From: Nitrospira sp. SG-bin2
GTDB lineage: Bacteria; Nitrospirota; Nitrospiria; Nitrospirales; Nitrospiraceae
Length of the DNA: 64,000 bases
Direction: 5' to 3'
NCBI GenBank assembly: GCA_002083405.1
Contig: LVWT01000054.1
Coordinates: 89,006 to 153,005, forward strand
Shown here: in pieces, positions 8,745-17,661 of the stretch
Position numbering within the stretch: position 1 is the first letter of the stretch
Layout: every line of letters begins with the position of its first letter
Position numbers and translations under genes: made by a program
The notes under the pieces: model-generated
Told to the model about the DNA's origin: nothing
The model's database searches: none
The model's input: only the letters and a program-made list of their open reading frames with translations

Positions 8745-9284
8745 ATGCAATTCAGTTTGAAACGTGCTGCATGGAGTCGGGTCTGGCTGGTCGCTCTCGC
8801 AGGCTATGCAGTGCAGAATGCCCTGTTTCCTTCTGTGGCCATGGCCACCCACGAAGCCGACCATCGGTTCACGGTTGAGGGTTATGTCTGTGGAGCGGAT
8901 GGGAAGGGAATCGCAGATATTGAGGTTCTTGTAAAAGATACGAAGATTTCTTACGGGCAGGTCGTCAAGACAAACGGGGATGGGTACTATAAGGCTGCGT
9001 TTCATCTCCATAACGACAATTTAGGCGATCCGCTTCTGGTGGAAGCGAAGGGAGAGCGGCAGAACCATAAGATTCAGTTTGACCCCAAGGACTTGGAAGC
9101 TGAGCGAAAGCTTAAAGTTAACTTCGGGACCGGCTGTGACACGAGCGCTCCTCCTGCCTGGCTTTGGTGGGGAGTCGGGGCGGTGGCAGCGGCGGCCGGG
9201 GGGGTCGTCGCGATGAAAATCGTCCGTTCGCAGCGGAAGCATGAACGGGCCAATGGGAAATCGCAGGGGAAACGAAAGACGTAA
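8745..9284 (+). CDS. Exported protein with carboxypeptidase-regulatory-like domain and C-terminal membrane anchor
   Basis: A 179-residue protein. It has a signal peptide (SRVWLVALAGYAVQNALF) and then a beta-sandwich region (FTVEGYVCGADGKGIADIEV, then VKTNGDGYYKAAFHLH) of the carboxypeptidase regulatory-like/transthyretin-like type. A hydrophobic segment (LWWGVGAVAAAAGGVVAMKI) and a basic tail (RSQRKHERANGKSQGKRKT) follow. This suggests a periplasmic domain tethered by a C-terminal helix. It has its own promoter upstream and a strong terminator downstream, so it is a single-gene unit next to the respiratory cluster. The function is unknown. Confidence 0.7.
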   Translation: MQFSLKRAAWSRVWLVALAGYAVQNALFPSVAMATHEADHRFTVEGYVCGADGKGIADIEVLVKDTKISYGQVVKTNGDGYYKAAFHLHNDNLGDPLLVEAKGERQNHKIQFDPKDLEAERKLKVNFGTGCDTSAPPAWLWWGVGAVAAAAGGVVAMKIVRSQRKHERANGKSQGKRKT

Positions 9285-9386
9285 TCACCGATGACGGTTC
9301 GTGGGGCTTACGGGGCTCCTCGCCGGACTAGTTGATGCGTGGGCGAGGTCCCGTGCGCGGAATAGCGCAGATGGTCGTAATCATTG

Positions 9387-9430
9387 ACGCTTTTGCGGGG
9401 ATGTCGTCATCCCGGTAGAAGCGTTTTTTT
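9387..9430 (+). terminator. Rho-independent terminator
   Basis: An outer stem ACGCTT/AAGCGT encloses an inner stem CGGGGATG-tcgt-CATCCCGG, followed directly by seven T. It separates the gene ending at 9284 from the respiratory cluster. Confidence 0.85.
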
Positions 9431-9466
9431 GTGTTAATGTGTTCTTTTAGAGAGCGAAGGGGCGTA

Positions 9467-9973
9467 GTGAAAATCAAACTGGTAGCTGTTCACGCAGTAT
9501 TGATAACGGGTATTGGATTGCTGGTCGGCTGTGGTGGCGGCGGAGAAGGGCCCATCGTTCCTCCCCCACCGACTCCTGCTGAGTATGCCGAAAAGCATAT
9601 GCCTTCAGATTGGTGGGGGAATGCCGAAAAGGTTGAACAGGGTCGGAAGATTTATATGGGCGAGGCCAACCCTGACGTGAATTGCTCCAGTTGCCATGGA
9701 AAAGATGGCAAGCCGGTTAAGGCGGGCGCCACGGATTTTCGTAATGGCGAGCGCATGAAGCTTTACTCCGACTCCGCGTGGTTCTGGCGGATCTCGGAGG
9801 GTGTGCCGGATACGAGGATGAAGGGCTGGAAGAGTAAGCTTTCGGAAGAGGATATCTGGAAGCTGGTGCTGTTCGAGCGCACCTTTGCGCTGTCGGAGAA
9901 GGTTTGGAACGAGGAGAAGAAGCAGTGGGTCGATGCCGGCACCATCGCAGTGGCTTCGACTGAGACACGGTAG
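9467..9973 (+). CDS. Monohaem c-type cytochrome, probable lipoprotein
   Basis: A 168-residue protein with a lipoprotein signal (GIGLLVGC, Cys22) and one haem c site, C73-S-S-C76-H77. A later methionine in VPDTRMKGWKSKLSEEDIW is the likely sixth ligand, and the fold is class I-like (SEEDIWKLVLFER). The start is the GTG at 9467, which follows GCGAAGGGG; an upstream ATG at 9431 lacks a ribosome site. It is the first gene of the respiratory cluster and is probably anchored on the outer face of the inner membrane, carrying electrons to or from the membrane subunits encoded next. Confidence 0.85.
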   Translation: MKIKLVAVHAVLITGIGLLVGCGGGGEGPIVPPPPTPAEYAEKHMPSDWWGNAEKVEQGRKIYMGEANPDVNCSSCHGKDGKPVKAGATDFRNGERMKLYSDSAWFWRISEGVPDTRMKGWKSKLSEEDIWKLVLFERTFALSEKVWNEEKKQWVDAGTIAVASTETR

Positions 9974-10023
9974 CGCGAGTCAAGCAGTCGGTGACGATTG
10001 TTTACAATAAGCGTCGAGGCATC

Positions 10024-11736
10024 GTGACTATACCAATTCGTCATCTCGTGACTTTCGTTGCGTTTCTCGCGCTCTGTGTGACGGGTGTGGCCGGTGTTTA
10101 TGCACAGACGCCGGGTTCGCCTTCCGTGGAGTTTCCGTACACGGGAAATCGGGCCGCAGTCTGGATCGTGGCCCAGTTCCACACGCTGCTTGGCGCTTTC
10201 ATTCTCGGCGCTCCGATCTTTGTCGTCATGGCGGAGTGGCTAGGGTACCGCAAGCAGGATCTGCGGTATGATCGCATGGCCAAAGAGGTCACCAAGATCA
10301 CCGTTATTCTGTTCAGCCTGACGGCCCTCACTGGCGGCCTTTTTATTTTTGTGCTTCTTGCGACCTACCCGCAGTTCACCACCTGGTTCATCAATCAATT
10401 CTATCTCGTGTTTGCAGTGATTTACCCGCTGATGTTCATTCTTGGGACAATTGCGCTGTACGCGTATTTCTATACTTGGGATGCCTGGAAGGGTGAGAGG
10501 AAGGGCCGGCATATCGCCCTCGGCGTGCTGCTGAATCTGCTCTGCATGGCTACCATGTTTGCGATTAACGGCCCGACATCGTTCATGAATACGCCGGTGA
10601 AAGAAGAAGGGATTTCTCCGATGGAGGCCCTGGCTGCGGCGACCTTGTGGGACAAGATTGCCAACGCGAGCTGGATGCCGATGAACATCCATCGGATCGA
10701 CGGGAATATCGCCTTCGGAGGCTTTGTTGTAGGCCTGATTGCCGCCTACATGCACATGGGAGCGAAAAATCAAGAAGAGCGGGCCTATTACGATTGGATG
10801 GGGTTTGCTGGAAACTTGATCGCGGTGGGTGCGATGCTCCTTCAGCCCTTTACCGGGCTTTTGTTGGCATATCAGATGTGCGACTACGATTTTTCATTCT
10901 GCCAATACATGATGGTTGAGCAGCTTTCGATGTTCTTTGAGATGCAGGGTGCGATTGTCGGACTGATGTTCCTGGGTTGCAACTATTATGTATGGCTCAG
11001 TTTGAGGCGTATCCAGGGAGTCGAGCAAGTCAGGATGACCATTCTGGCTCCCATCGTGATGGTGCTCTTTCCTCCCGTCGCGATTTGGGGGTTGACGACC
11101 TATTGGATTCCCGAACCAATGTCGCTGGCCATTCTTGTTCCGATGGCCCTGGCGCCGTTTATTCTCGGTCGTTTCATTCCAGTGACGGTCTCGGTGCACA
11201 CGGTGATGAAAGTCGGATTCTTGATGGTGGTGGTGAGTGATGCGATCTGGTTGACCCCTAACGGATTTGCGGCCACTGAAGCCAGGATGCTGGACGACTT
11301 GAAACTGCCGGAGTCGTGGGATTTTCTCGGAAAGATGCCGACCAAGCTTGGCGCGATCTTCTCGCTCGTGTTTGCCACAACGATCAATTATATCCTCTAT
11401 GGCAAGGCGATCCGGCAGGGGACCATCGCGTGGGGCAAGATCGATGGTATCTCCCAATTCGTCCTCATTTTCCTAGCCTTCACTTCTATTTGGGCAATGG
11501 GGTTGATGGGGGCGGTTCGGTCGCTCCTGCGCAAGTTTTTCCATACGTATAACTTGATACCGGACTTCACGGCGGAATCGTTTACGCCTACGCTGTCGTA
11601 TTCTGCCTGGTTGATTACGGGGATTACCGTCGTCTTTTTCATTGTCGTGAGCGTCGCCGTGTTCGTTGCGCTCCGGCCAGTCGAATTGAAAGGTCGCGAG
11701 CCAGAGGGTAGCCCCGTTCCCGCCGGAACCAAGTAA
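10024..11736 (+). CDS. Cytochrome bd-like oxidase subunit I (CydA-like), first copy
   Basis: A 570-residue protein with about 14 membrane helices and divergent CydA features. Counting from GTG 10024, H53 (AQFHTLLGAFILGAP) matches E. coli CydA H19 and H223 (MNIHRIDGNIAFGG) matches the haem b558 ligand H186. In the helix before YTWD, where E. coli has E99 and E107, this protein reads IYPLMFILGTIALY with no acidic residue. The GRQPW region near E445 is not recognisable. So it is a CydA-family protein probably altered at the high-spin haem and proton path. I prefer GTG 10024 (GAGG just upstream) over GTG 9991. Confidence 0.8.
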   Translation: MTIPIRHLVTFVAFLALCVTGVAGVYAQTPGSPSVEFPYTGNRAAVWIVAQFHTLLGAFILGAPIFVVMAEWLGYRKQDLRYDRMAKEVTKITVILFSLTALTGGLFIFVLLATYPQFTTWFINQFYLVFAVIYPLMFILGTIALYAYFYTWDAWKGERKGRHIALGVLLNLLCMATMFAINGPTSFMNTPVKEEGISPMEALAAATLWDKIANASWMPMNIHRIDGNIAFGGFVVGLIAAYMHMGAKNQEERAYYDWMGFAGNLIAVGAMLLQPFTGLLLAYQMCDYDFSFCQYMMVEQLSMFFEMQGAIVGLMFLGCNYYVWLSLRRIQGVEQVRMTILAPIVMVLFPPVAIWGLTTYWIPEPMSLAILVPMALAPFILGRFIPVTVSVHTVMKVGFLMVVVSDAIWLTPNGFAATEARMLDDLKLPESWDFLGKMPTKLGAIFSLVFATTINYILYGKAIRQGTIAWGKIDGISQFVLIFLAFTSIWAMGLMGAVRSLLRKFFHTYNLIPDFTAESFTPTLSYSAWLITGITVVFFIVVSVAVFVALRPVELKGREPEGSPVPAGTK

Positions 11737-11806
11737 GAATCGGTCCCATCGGTTCATTCCAATAACGTGCATCCGTAACCGGTAGGGCCAAACACGAGGA
11801 GTTCTT

Positions 11807-12628
11807 ATGGGAAAAGCGATGTTCAAACTCGTTATCGGCCTCGTGGTCGGTGGTGGTCTCTGGTTCACGGCAAAGGCCATGGGATTTCCTCCGGTCTTCC
11901 AGTGGGCGTTTTTTAGCTACGCTGCCGTCGGGACGGTCGTGTTCCTCCTGCTGGATATCCCGTCGATGAAGCCGCAAAGTGGATGGGGTGCGGCTCTCTC
12001 CGTTCTTTTGTTCTTTGGCCTTCTCTGTGTCGGCTACGGCGCCGGCGCGTCGCTCTTGCCGCAGTTCGACCCAGAAGATGAAAAGGGAAAGAACGTCAAG
12101 GTTCTTGGTAGCGCCAAGTCGGGTAATCCGTTGGATCCCTGGAAAGCAGACGAGGTGATTCAGCGAGCGAAGGAACTCGACCAAAAGGTAAAAGAGCTGG
12201 AAGCACGGATCAAAGCTTTGGGCAGTGGTTTGGCGACGGTTCCACAGCCGGGAGGAGCCGCTCCGGTGACTGCATCCGTGCCTGCTCCGGGCGGGGCTTC
12301 GGGGGGTGATATCTTGAAAGTCGGGGAGGAGCAATGGCAGCTGCAAGAGTGCTACAACTGCCACAAGTTGAGAGGCGATGGCGGGAAAAAGCGAGGCCCT
12401 GAGCTGGACAATATCGGTACGCACCTGACAGTTGATCAGATCAAGCAAAAGATTATGGACCCCAAAAGCTACATGGCCACCGGATTTGAAAAGGAATGGG
12501 AAAAGGGCAGGATGCCGGACAAGTTCAAGGATGTGATGAGCGATGGCGAAATCACCGCGCTGGCAACCTGGCTGAATACCTTTAAGAATACAGCGGTGGA
12601 TACGCCGATTCCGATCAAGAAGAAGTAA
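11807..12628 (+). CDS. Membrane-bound monohaem cytochrome c with coiled coil
   Basis: 273 residues. Three hydrophobic helices fill roughly residues 5-80, a charged helix that could coil (VIQRAKELDQKVKELEARIK) covers 117-138, then comes a Pro/Ala/Gly-rich linker and a C-terminal cytochrome c domain with C182-Y-N-C185-H186. A methionine in KGRMPDKFKD is the probable axial ligand. The arrangement would hold the haem domain away from the membrane on a flexible arm, much like a cytochrome c1 substitute for the b6/Rieske proteins encoded next. Its stop overlaps the following start by one base (TAATG). Confidence 0.85.
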   Translation: MGKAMFKLVIGLVVGGGLWFTAKAMGFPPVFQWAFFSYAAVGTVVFLLLDIPSMKPQSGWGAALSVLLFFGLLCVGYGAGASLLPQFDPEDEKGKNVKVLGSAKSGNPLDPWKADEVIQRAKELDQKVKELEARIKALGSGLATVPQPGGAAPVTASVPAPGGASGGDILKVGEEQWQLQECYNCHKLRGDGGKKRGPELDNIGTHLTVDQIKQKIMDPKSYMATGFEKEWEKGRMPDKFKDVMSDGEITALATWLNTFKNTAVDTPIPIKKK

Positions 12629-13563
12629 TGCAACAGCCCAAGTTGAAATCAAAGGTTCGCTGTACGGACCGCGATATCGGTGAAGTGACGAAAGTCGTCC
12701 TTGACCCGTTGTCTCACGAGATCAGCCATATCGTCGTGTCCATGAATGGCAGCGGCGAGCGGCAGGTCGGGATGGGCCATGTCCAAGCCGTCATGGAAGA
12801 CCTGGTTGAGCTGCGTGCGCCCTCCTCCGACATTGCTGCCTTACCCCCGTTCAGGCGGGATGATTATGTGACCACTCACGAGGTTGAAATTTCGCACCTC
12901 GAAGATAATCTGCATGTGACTCCGGGGGAAGTGTTGGTGCCGTTCCCCGCACTCGAAAAGGACGTGAAGCGCCGGACATTCTTCATGAACTTCACGCATG
13001 TCATCGGATTTCTGATCGGCTTGCCGATGGCCTATCCGATTCTGCGCTTCCTCATGAAGCCCATGTATATGCCGTTCGATAACGAATGGCTTCAGGTCGG
13101 CAATGTCAGCAAAATCAAGCAGGATGACCTTGGGGTGCAGTTTCAGTACAAGAAAAAGGTCAAAGAAGCCTACATGCCGGAATCCGAGGTCGAAAAGAGT
13201 GTGTGGATTCTGAAGGCGAGTTCCGACGTGCGCGATAAGGTGTATCAGGGTAAAGATCAGGAATTTCGTGATGCTTTCGGCAAGCTGATCTGGACCAACA
13301 AGAAGGATTTTCCCTATATCGCATTTTCCGGAAAGTGCCCGCACCTGGGGTGCGCCTTCAAGTGGAGACAGCATAAGACGTTGGGGCAGGTGTTTCTCTG
13401 CCCCTGTCACTTGAGCATCTATGATGCCTCAGGGAAAGTGCTTGATGGGCCGGCGCCACGTGCCCTCGATGCGTTGCCGATCAGGGTATCGGCAAGCGGT
13501 GAAGTCGAAGTTGTCGATATGGAATTCAAGGCCGGGGTCAAGTCTCAAATTCGGATCGTCTAA
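12628..13563 (+). CDS. Rieske iron-sulfur protein with N-terminal PRC-barrel domain
   Basis: 311 residues in three parts. Residues about 1-100 look like a PRC-barrel (VRCTDRDIGEVTKVVLDP, ISHIVVSMN). A membrane helix lies near 119-140. The C-terminal Rieske domain has box 1 C237-P-H239-L-G-C242 and box 2 C258-P-C260-H261. C237/H239 and C258/H261 would bind the [2Fe-2S] cluster, and C242/C260 would form the disulfide. Box 2 continues CHLS rather than the common CHGS. The protein should be the high-potential electron acceptor of the neighbouring cytochrome b. A PRC-barrel on the cytoplasmic side of a Rieske protein is unusual. Confidence 0.88.
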   Translation: MQQPKLKSKVRCTDRDIGEVTKVVLDPLSHEISHIVVSMNGSGERQVGMGHVQAVMEDLVELRAPSSDIAALPPFRRDDYVTTHEVEISHLEDNLHVTPGEVLVPFPALEKDVKRRTFFMNFTHVIGFLIGLPMAYPILRFLMKPMYMPFDNEWLQVGNVSKIKQDDLGVQFQYKKKVKEAYMPESEVEKSVWILKASSDVRDKVYQGKDQEFRDAFGKLIWTNKKDFPYIAFSGKCPHLGCAFKWRQHKTLGQVFLCPCHLSIYDASGKVLDGPAPRALDALPIRVSASGEVEVVDMEFKAGVKSQIRIV

Positions 13564-13568
13564 TCCAA

Positions 13569-14681
13569 ATGGAACAGCCGTCGGTTCCCAACGCTCAGCC
13601 TACGACCGTCGAGAAGCTTATTTTGTTTCTTGATGCGCGTGTCGGCCTGAAAGAAATGCAGGCCAAGATGCTCAATGAGCCGATTCCCGGCGGCTCTCGT
13701 TGGGCGTATGTCTTCGGCTCAATCTTGCTCTTTATCTTTGCCATGCAGGCCCTGACCGGCATATTGTTGATGTTTTACTATGTGCCGACGGCCGACCATG
13801 CTTATGCCAGTACGCAGTACATCATTCACGATGTGGATTATGGATGGTTTCTGCTGGGCTATCACTTTTGGGGTTCGAGCGCGATGGTGGTGTGCGTCAT
13901 TGCCCACATGTCTCAGGTTTTTCTCTGGGGGGCCTACAAGCCTCCACGGGAACTCCTCTGGCTGGTCGGGCTGGCGCTGTTTGGAATCGTCATCGGTTTT
14001 GGATTTACCGGGTACCTGTTGCCTTGGGATCAGAGGGCCTACTGGGCTACGACGGTGGGCGTCGAGATGGTGGATAAGGTCCCGGTACTGGGTGATTTCT
14101 TGGCTCGATTTCTCAAGGGCGGACCGACTCCAGGGCAAATGACGCTGAGCCGGTTTTTCGTCATTCACGTCATGATTCTGCCCGCGGCGCTGATGGCGCT
14201 CGCCGGGCTGCATCTGTTTTTGTTTCGCGTTGCAGCGCCGGCCGGACCGTTCAGCGGCACGCCGGAAGAGATCAAGGCCAAGACCGACTACTTTTTCCCG
14301 CGACAAATTTGGAAAGATATGGTGGGGATGGCGGCGGTCTTCGCAACAATCTGCGGGTTAGCCTTCTGGGAGCCGGTCGTACTTCTCGATGAGGCGACCC
14401 CCGATCCCGGCGAATACCATCCCGAACCGGAATGGTATTTCTTGTTTTATTTCCAATTGCTGCGGCTGAAAATATTTTCGGGAGAGTTCGGGCAATTGAT
14501 GGGCGCCGTTGTGGTGCCGGTCGCGTTCATGCTCTTGCTCATCGCGCTTCCATTTTTCGACAAGGATCCGGAACGGAATATTTTCAAGCGCCCGATTGCC
14601 CTCATCACCTGGATTTTCATCATGGCGATGATCGCAATATTCACGGTATCCTCGATAATTAATCGCGAGTTTCTCGATTAA
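13569..14681 (+). CDS. petB: Cytochrome b of a bc/b6f-type complex (b6 and subunit IV parts fused)
   Basis: 370 residues. The four haem b ligands are H99 and H113 in one helix and H200 and H215 in another. Spacings of 13 and 14 residues resemble cytochrome b6 rather than mitochondrial cytochrome b. The GFTGYLLPWDQ segment and the quinol-site motif PEPEWYFLFYFQLLR are present; the latter lies in the subunit IV part, so both halves are in one chain. It begins 5 bases after the Rieske gene, as in pet/qcr operons. It would oxidise or reduce quinone and pass electrons to the Rieske protein and the cytochromes c. Confidence 0.92.
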   Translation: MEQPSVPNAQPTTVEKLILFLDARVGLKEMQAKMLNEPIPGGSRWAYVFGSILLFIFAMQALTGILLMFYYVPTADHAYASTQYIIHDVDYGWFLLGYHFWGSSAMVVCVIAHMSQVFLWGAYKPPRELLWLVGLALFGIVIGFGFTGYLLPWDQRAYWATTVGVEMVDKVPVLGDFLARFLKGGPTPGQMTLSRFFVIHVMILPAALMALAGLHLFLFRVAAPAGPFSGTPEEIKAKTDYFFPRQIWKDMVGMAAVFATICGLAFWEPVVLLDEATPDPGEYHPEPEWYFLFYFQLLRLKIFSGEFGQLMGAVVVPVAFMLLLIALPFFDKDPERNIFKRPIALITWIFIMAMIAIFTVSSIINREFLD

Positions 14682-14714
14682 GAGTGGTGCGGTTGCGCCA
14701 CGGTAAATAACACG

Positions 14715-15713
14715 ATGGCTACTGAACGCGAACCCTTGTCGCCAACACAGATAGGACTCGGAGTCCTCTGGCCTGCTTGCTGGACCGGTCTGCCGATCAA
14801 GCTGGCGTTGGCCGTGGTGCTATTCGCCATGGGCATAATGCAGTTTGAGGGCAGGTTGGGTATTGCGTTTCTCATGTTGCTCGCCAGCCCCGTTACCATT
14901 CTGGCGATGCCGATTATTATGTTGTGGTTTGGCTCGCATTTTGGGGAAGGCTCCGGGGTGCCCATTCTGTTTTTTTTCTCGATTCCCATCGATATCTGGG
15001 CATTCGGTGTTGTGGGGAAAACATACCTTCTCGAGCGATTGCGGAAGGAGCCGCCAGACGGAGTCGGGTTTACCTTATGGTGGAAGTCGGCCGTGGCCGG
15101 CGCCCTTTTCCTGCCGATCGTGTGGTTTATCGTCAGCGCCGTCACGGAGACGGCCGTGTCCACGTCGCATTCGATTGCGCAAGTCGAAAGCTTGCGAAGT
15201 CTGTTCGACACGGGGCTTCCGGTTGCTGAGCGCATCGGTCTTGAGGTCACGATCTGGGGGACGATTGCTTTCGGGGTCTTGATCGTGCTGCTGACAATTG
15301 GGGTCTCGACAATCGGCCGCATTGTATGCGATATTGCCGCCGCCGCGCCGAAGGCGCCCGACGATTATCAAGCGCTGATTGTCCGTTGGGATCTCATGCG
15401 CGTTCCCAGGGACCAGGGATTATTCCTGACGGGAATCACTGGTACAGGCGTTCTCATCTGCCTGCTGTTCTGGGCCGTGCTTCCTGAGACCACGCCGCAC
15501 CCTCACGAGTGCTGCAAGAAGCCGGACGTCAAAGCTGAGGCACCGTTTAAGCCGATCGAGACGCTGAATCGCAGTGAACAGCAGATCGGCGCGCTGGCGA
15601 CGAAAGTCGAGGCGCTGGAGCAGCAGGCGGATCGGCAAGACGAGAAAGAAAAGGGCAAGGGCAAGGCCGATGGCGGAAAGACCGCAAATGCCTCTGCCGT
15701 GACGAAACCGTAG
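14715..15713 (+). CDS. Unknown multi-pass membrane protein of the respiratory cluster
   Basis: 332 residues with about seven hydrophobic segments between residues 20 and 260, then a charged Lys/Glu/Ala-rich tail (LEQQADRQDEKEKGKGKADG). I recognise no haem, quinone or metal motif, apart from a short PETTPHPHECCKK stretch of His and Cys just after the last helix that could bind metal. It lies 33 bases after cytochrome b and 16 bases before the second CydA-like gene, so it is probably a structural subunit or assembly factor of the complex. No homologous family comes to mind. Confidence 0.7.
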   Translation: MATEREPLSPTQIGLGVLWPACWTGLPIKLALAVVLFAMGIMQFEGRLGIAFLMLLASPVTILAMPIIMLWFGSHFGEGSGVPILFFFSIPIDIWAFGVVGKTYLLERLRKEPPDGVGFTLWWKSAVAGALFLPIVWFIVSAVTETAVSTSHSIAQVESLRSLFDTGLPVAERIGLEVTIWGTIAFGVLIVLLTIGVSTIGRIVCDIAAAAPKAPDDYQALIVRWDLMRVPRDQGLFLTGITGTGVLICLLFWAVLPETTPHPHECCKKPDVKAEAPFKPIETLNRSEQQIGALATKVEALEQQADRQDEKEKGKGKADGGKTANASAVTKP

Positions 15714-15729
15714 TTTGTGAGGTGATAAG

Positions 15730-17583
15730 GTGAGTGCCATGCAACAAGGGGTCGGAACGATTGAACGAGCGCTTCGGGCCGTCGGCGGTCATGGCGGATG
15801 GCTTCCAGGTCTCTTGCTGATCGCGGGCTGGCTGGCTCTTCCTTCAATCGGCCTGGCGGCAGAAGGCGCTACGACCGGCCCGACCGAATATCGAGATATT
15901 CCGTATATCGGCAGCCGGAATCTGATCTGGATCGTTGCGCAGCTGCACCTCTTGCTTGCCGGGTTCGTGTTGGGAGTGCCGATCTTTGCCTGGTTGTGTG
16001 AGGTCGTCGCGTGGAGAGGCGGCGAAAAGCGTTACGACAAGCTTGCCAAGGAGTTCACGAAGCTCCTGACGTCGGCCTATTCGACTACGGCGCTATTCGG
16101 CGGCATTCTGTTGTTCTTGTTGGTCGCGTTCTATCCCAAACTCATGAATTACTTGACGGACATTTTCTTCCCGTCTTTTCTCCTCTATTGTTTGCTGTTC
16201 CTACTCGAAACCGCCACGCTCTATCTGTATTGGTATGGCTGGGACGCCATGCAAGAGGGAAATAAGAAGACGCTGCATATATTCCTGGGATTCCTGCTGA
16301 ACTTCTTCGCGTTGTTCATCATGATCGTGCCTAATGCCTGGGCTACTTTTCAGTCCAGCCCGGTGGTTATTTCCGACGGCACCGCTATCGAGCGGGCCTG
16401 GGCTGCAACATGGAATCCGACCTGGTGGCCGATCAATATTCATCGGCTCATCGCCAACGTTGTGCTCGGCGGATACATTTGCGGCGCCTATGCCGGAATC
16501 AGATATTTGTCTTCCAGGAATACAGAGGAACGGGAACATTACGATTGGATGGGCTATGTCGGGAACTTCATCGGCGTGTTCGGCCTCTTGGCCCTCCCCT
16601 TTGCCGGCTATTGGCTTATGCGTGAAATCTACCAGTATAACCAGCAGATGGGTATTACGTTGATGGGAGGATTCCTGTCCTGGCTGTTTATCATTCAGGC
16701 CATGTTGATCGGTGTGCTCTTTCTCGGCTCCAACTATTATTTCTGGCTGGGGATTACCTATCGTATCCCAGGGTCGGAAAGTAAATACCGGAAGCCGATG
16801 CTCTGGATGCTGGTCAGCTTGCTGCTGTGCCTTGCGGTGTGGATGACTCCGCATTCGCTCGTGGCCAGTATCGAAGAGGCCCAGAAAATGGGAGGAGCTC
16901 ACCATCCGCTGCTGGGTGTGCTCGGCGTCATGTCGGCCAAAATGACCGTCTCGAACCTCATGATTCTCATTACCTTCATGAGCTTCGTCATGTATTGGCG
17001 AGCTGGTAAGCAAGACACGGCCGGGTGGGCCACGTTTGGAAAGGCGGTGATGGGTTCCGTGTTGGTGTTGGCGAGCATTGCCGTCATCGTCCTCGGTGTG
17101 TGGGGCTATTTTGTGCCGGCGATCGTCCGCATCAATTATTTCTCCACCTCGCAAGTGCTGATCGTCATCTTCGTCATTCTGACGATCACGCCGTTGACGG
17201 CGCTCTTGCTCAAGAGCGCCAAGACAACGACAGAGATGGTGTGGGGCAGCATGCCGCCGCGCGCCGGCTATGCCCTGGTCCTCAATGCGGTCATGGTCAT
17301 CCTTCTCATGACACTGATGGGATACGCGCGGTCTTCTTCCCGAGTTCATTGGCATGTGTATGGGGTGATGCGTGATTCCTCGCCGTATGCCTACTCCCCG
17401 GCACTGGGCAGCGCGTCGCTTATCATGGCGTTCTGTACGTTTTCGTTCTGTATGATCGTGGCCTTTATCTTCTGGGTCGCCACGATGGGGGACAAGGCCA
17501 AGGCGGGTCATGGGGCGGCAAAGGGAGAGCTACCGCACGGCATTCCGGCGATGGCCGGAGGGTCGCCGGATGAGCGGCGATAG
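15730..17583 (+). CDS. Cytochrome bd-like oxidase subunit I (CydA-like), second copy
   Basis: A 617-residue protein with about 14 helices. H73 (AQLHLLLAGFVLG) corresponds to CydA H19 and H238 (INIHRLIANVVLGGY) to the haem b558 ligand H186. Unlike the first copy, it keeps the acidic residue matching E107 (E160 in FLLETATLYLYWYGWD), but E99 is replaced. GTG 15730 follows GAGGTGATAAGG; ATG 15739 is an alternative. The two CydA-like copies are clearly paralogues but diverged, which suggests a heterodimer where E. coli uses CydA and CydB. No CydB gene is visible in the window. Confidence 0.8.
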   Translation: MSAMQQGVGTIERALRAVGGHGGWLPGLLLIAGWLALPSIGLAAEGATTGPTEYRDIPYIGSRNLIWIVAQLHLLLAGFVLGVPIFAWLCEVVAWRGGEKRYDKLAKEFTKLLTSAYSTTALFGGILLFLLVAFYPKLMNYLTDIFFPSFLLYCLLFLLETATLYLYWYGWDAMQEGNKKTLHIFLGFLLNFFALFIMIVPNAWATFQSSPVVISDGTAIERAWAATWNPTWWPINIHRLIANVVLGGYICGAYAGIRYLSSRNTEEREHYDWMGYVGNFIGVFGLLALPFAGYWLMREIYQYNQQMGITLMGGFLSWLFIIQAMLIGVLFLGSNYYFWLGITYRIPGSESKYRKPMLWMLVSLLLCLAVWMTPHSLVASIEEAQKMGGAHHPLLGVLGVMSAKMTVSNLMILITFMSFVMYWRAGKQDTAGWATFGKAVMGSVLVLASIAVIVLGVWGYFVPAIVRINYFSTSQVLIVIFVILTITPLTALLLKSAKTTTEMVWGSMPPRAGYALVLNAVMVILLMTLMGYARSSSRVHWHVYGVMRDSSPYAYSPALGSASLIMAFCTFSFCMIVAFIFWVATMGDKAKAGHGAAKGELPHGIPAMAGGSPDERR

Positions 17584-17661
17584 TGAGTTTTGACTATTGG
17601 TCCTGAGTAATTGAGAGAGACATTACAAACTCAGCACTCGGCACTTAAAACTTGAGGGTCT

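Noticed and set aside
10024..17583. Ordinary cytochrome bd oxidase
   Set aside because: No CydB is encoded, the GRQPW motif is missing in both copies and the acidic residues are altered, so a standard bd oxidase is not supported.
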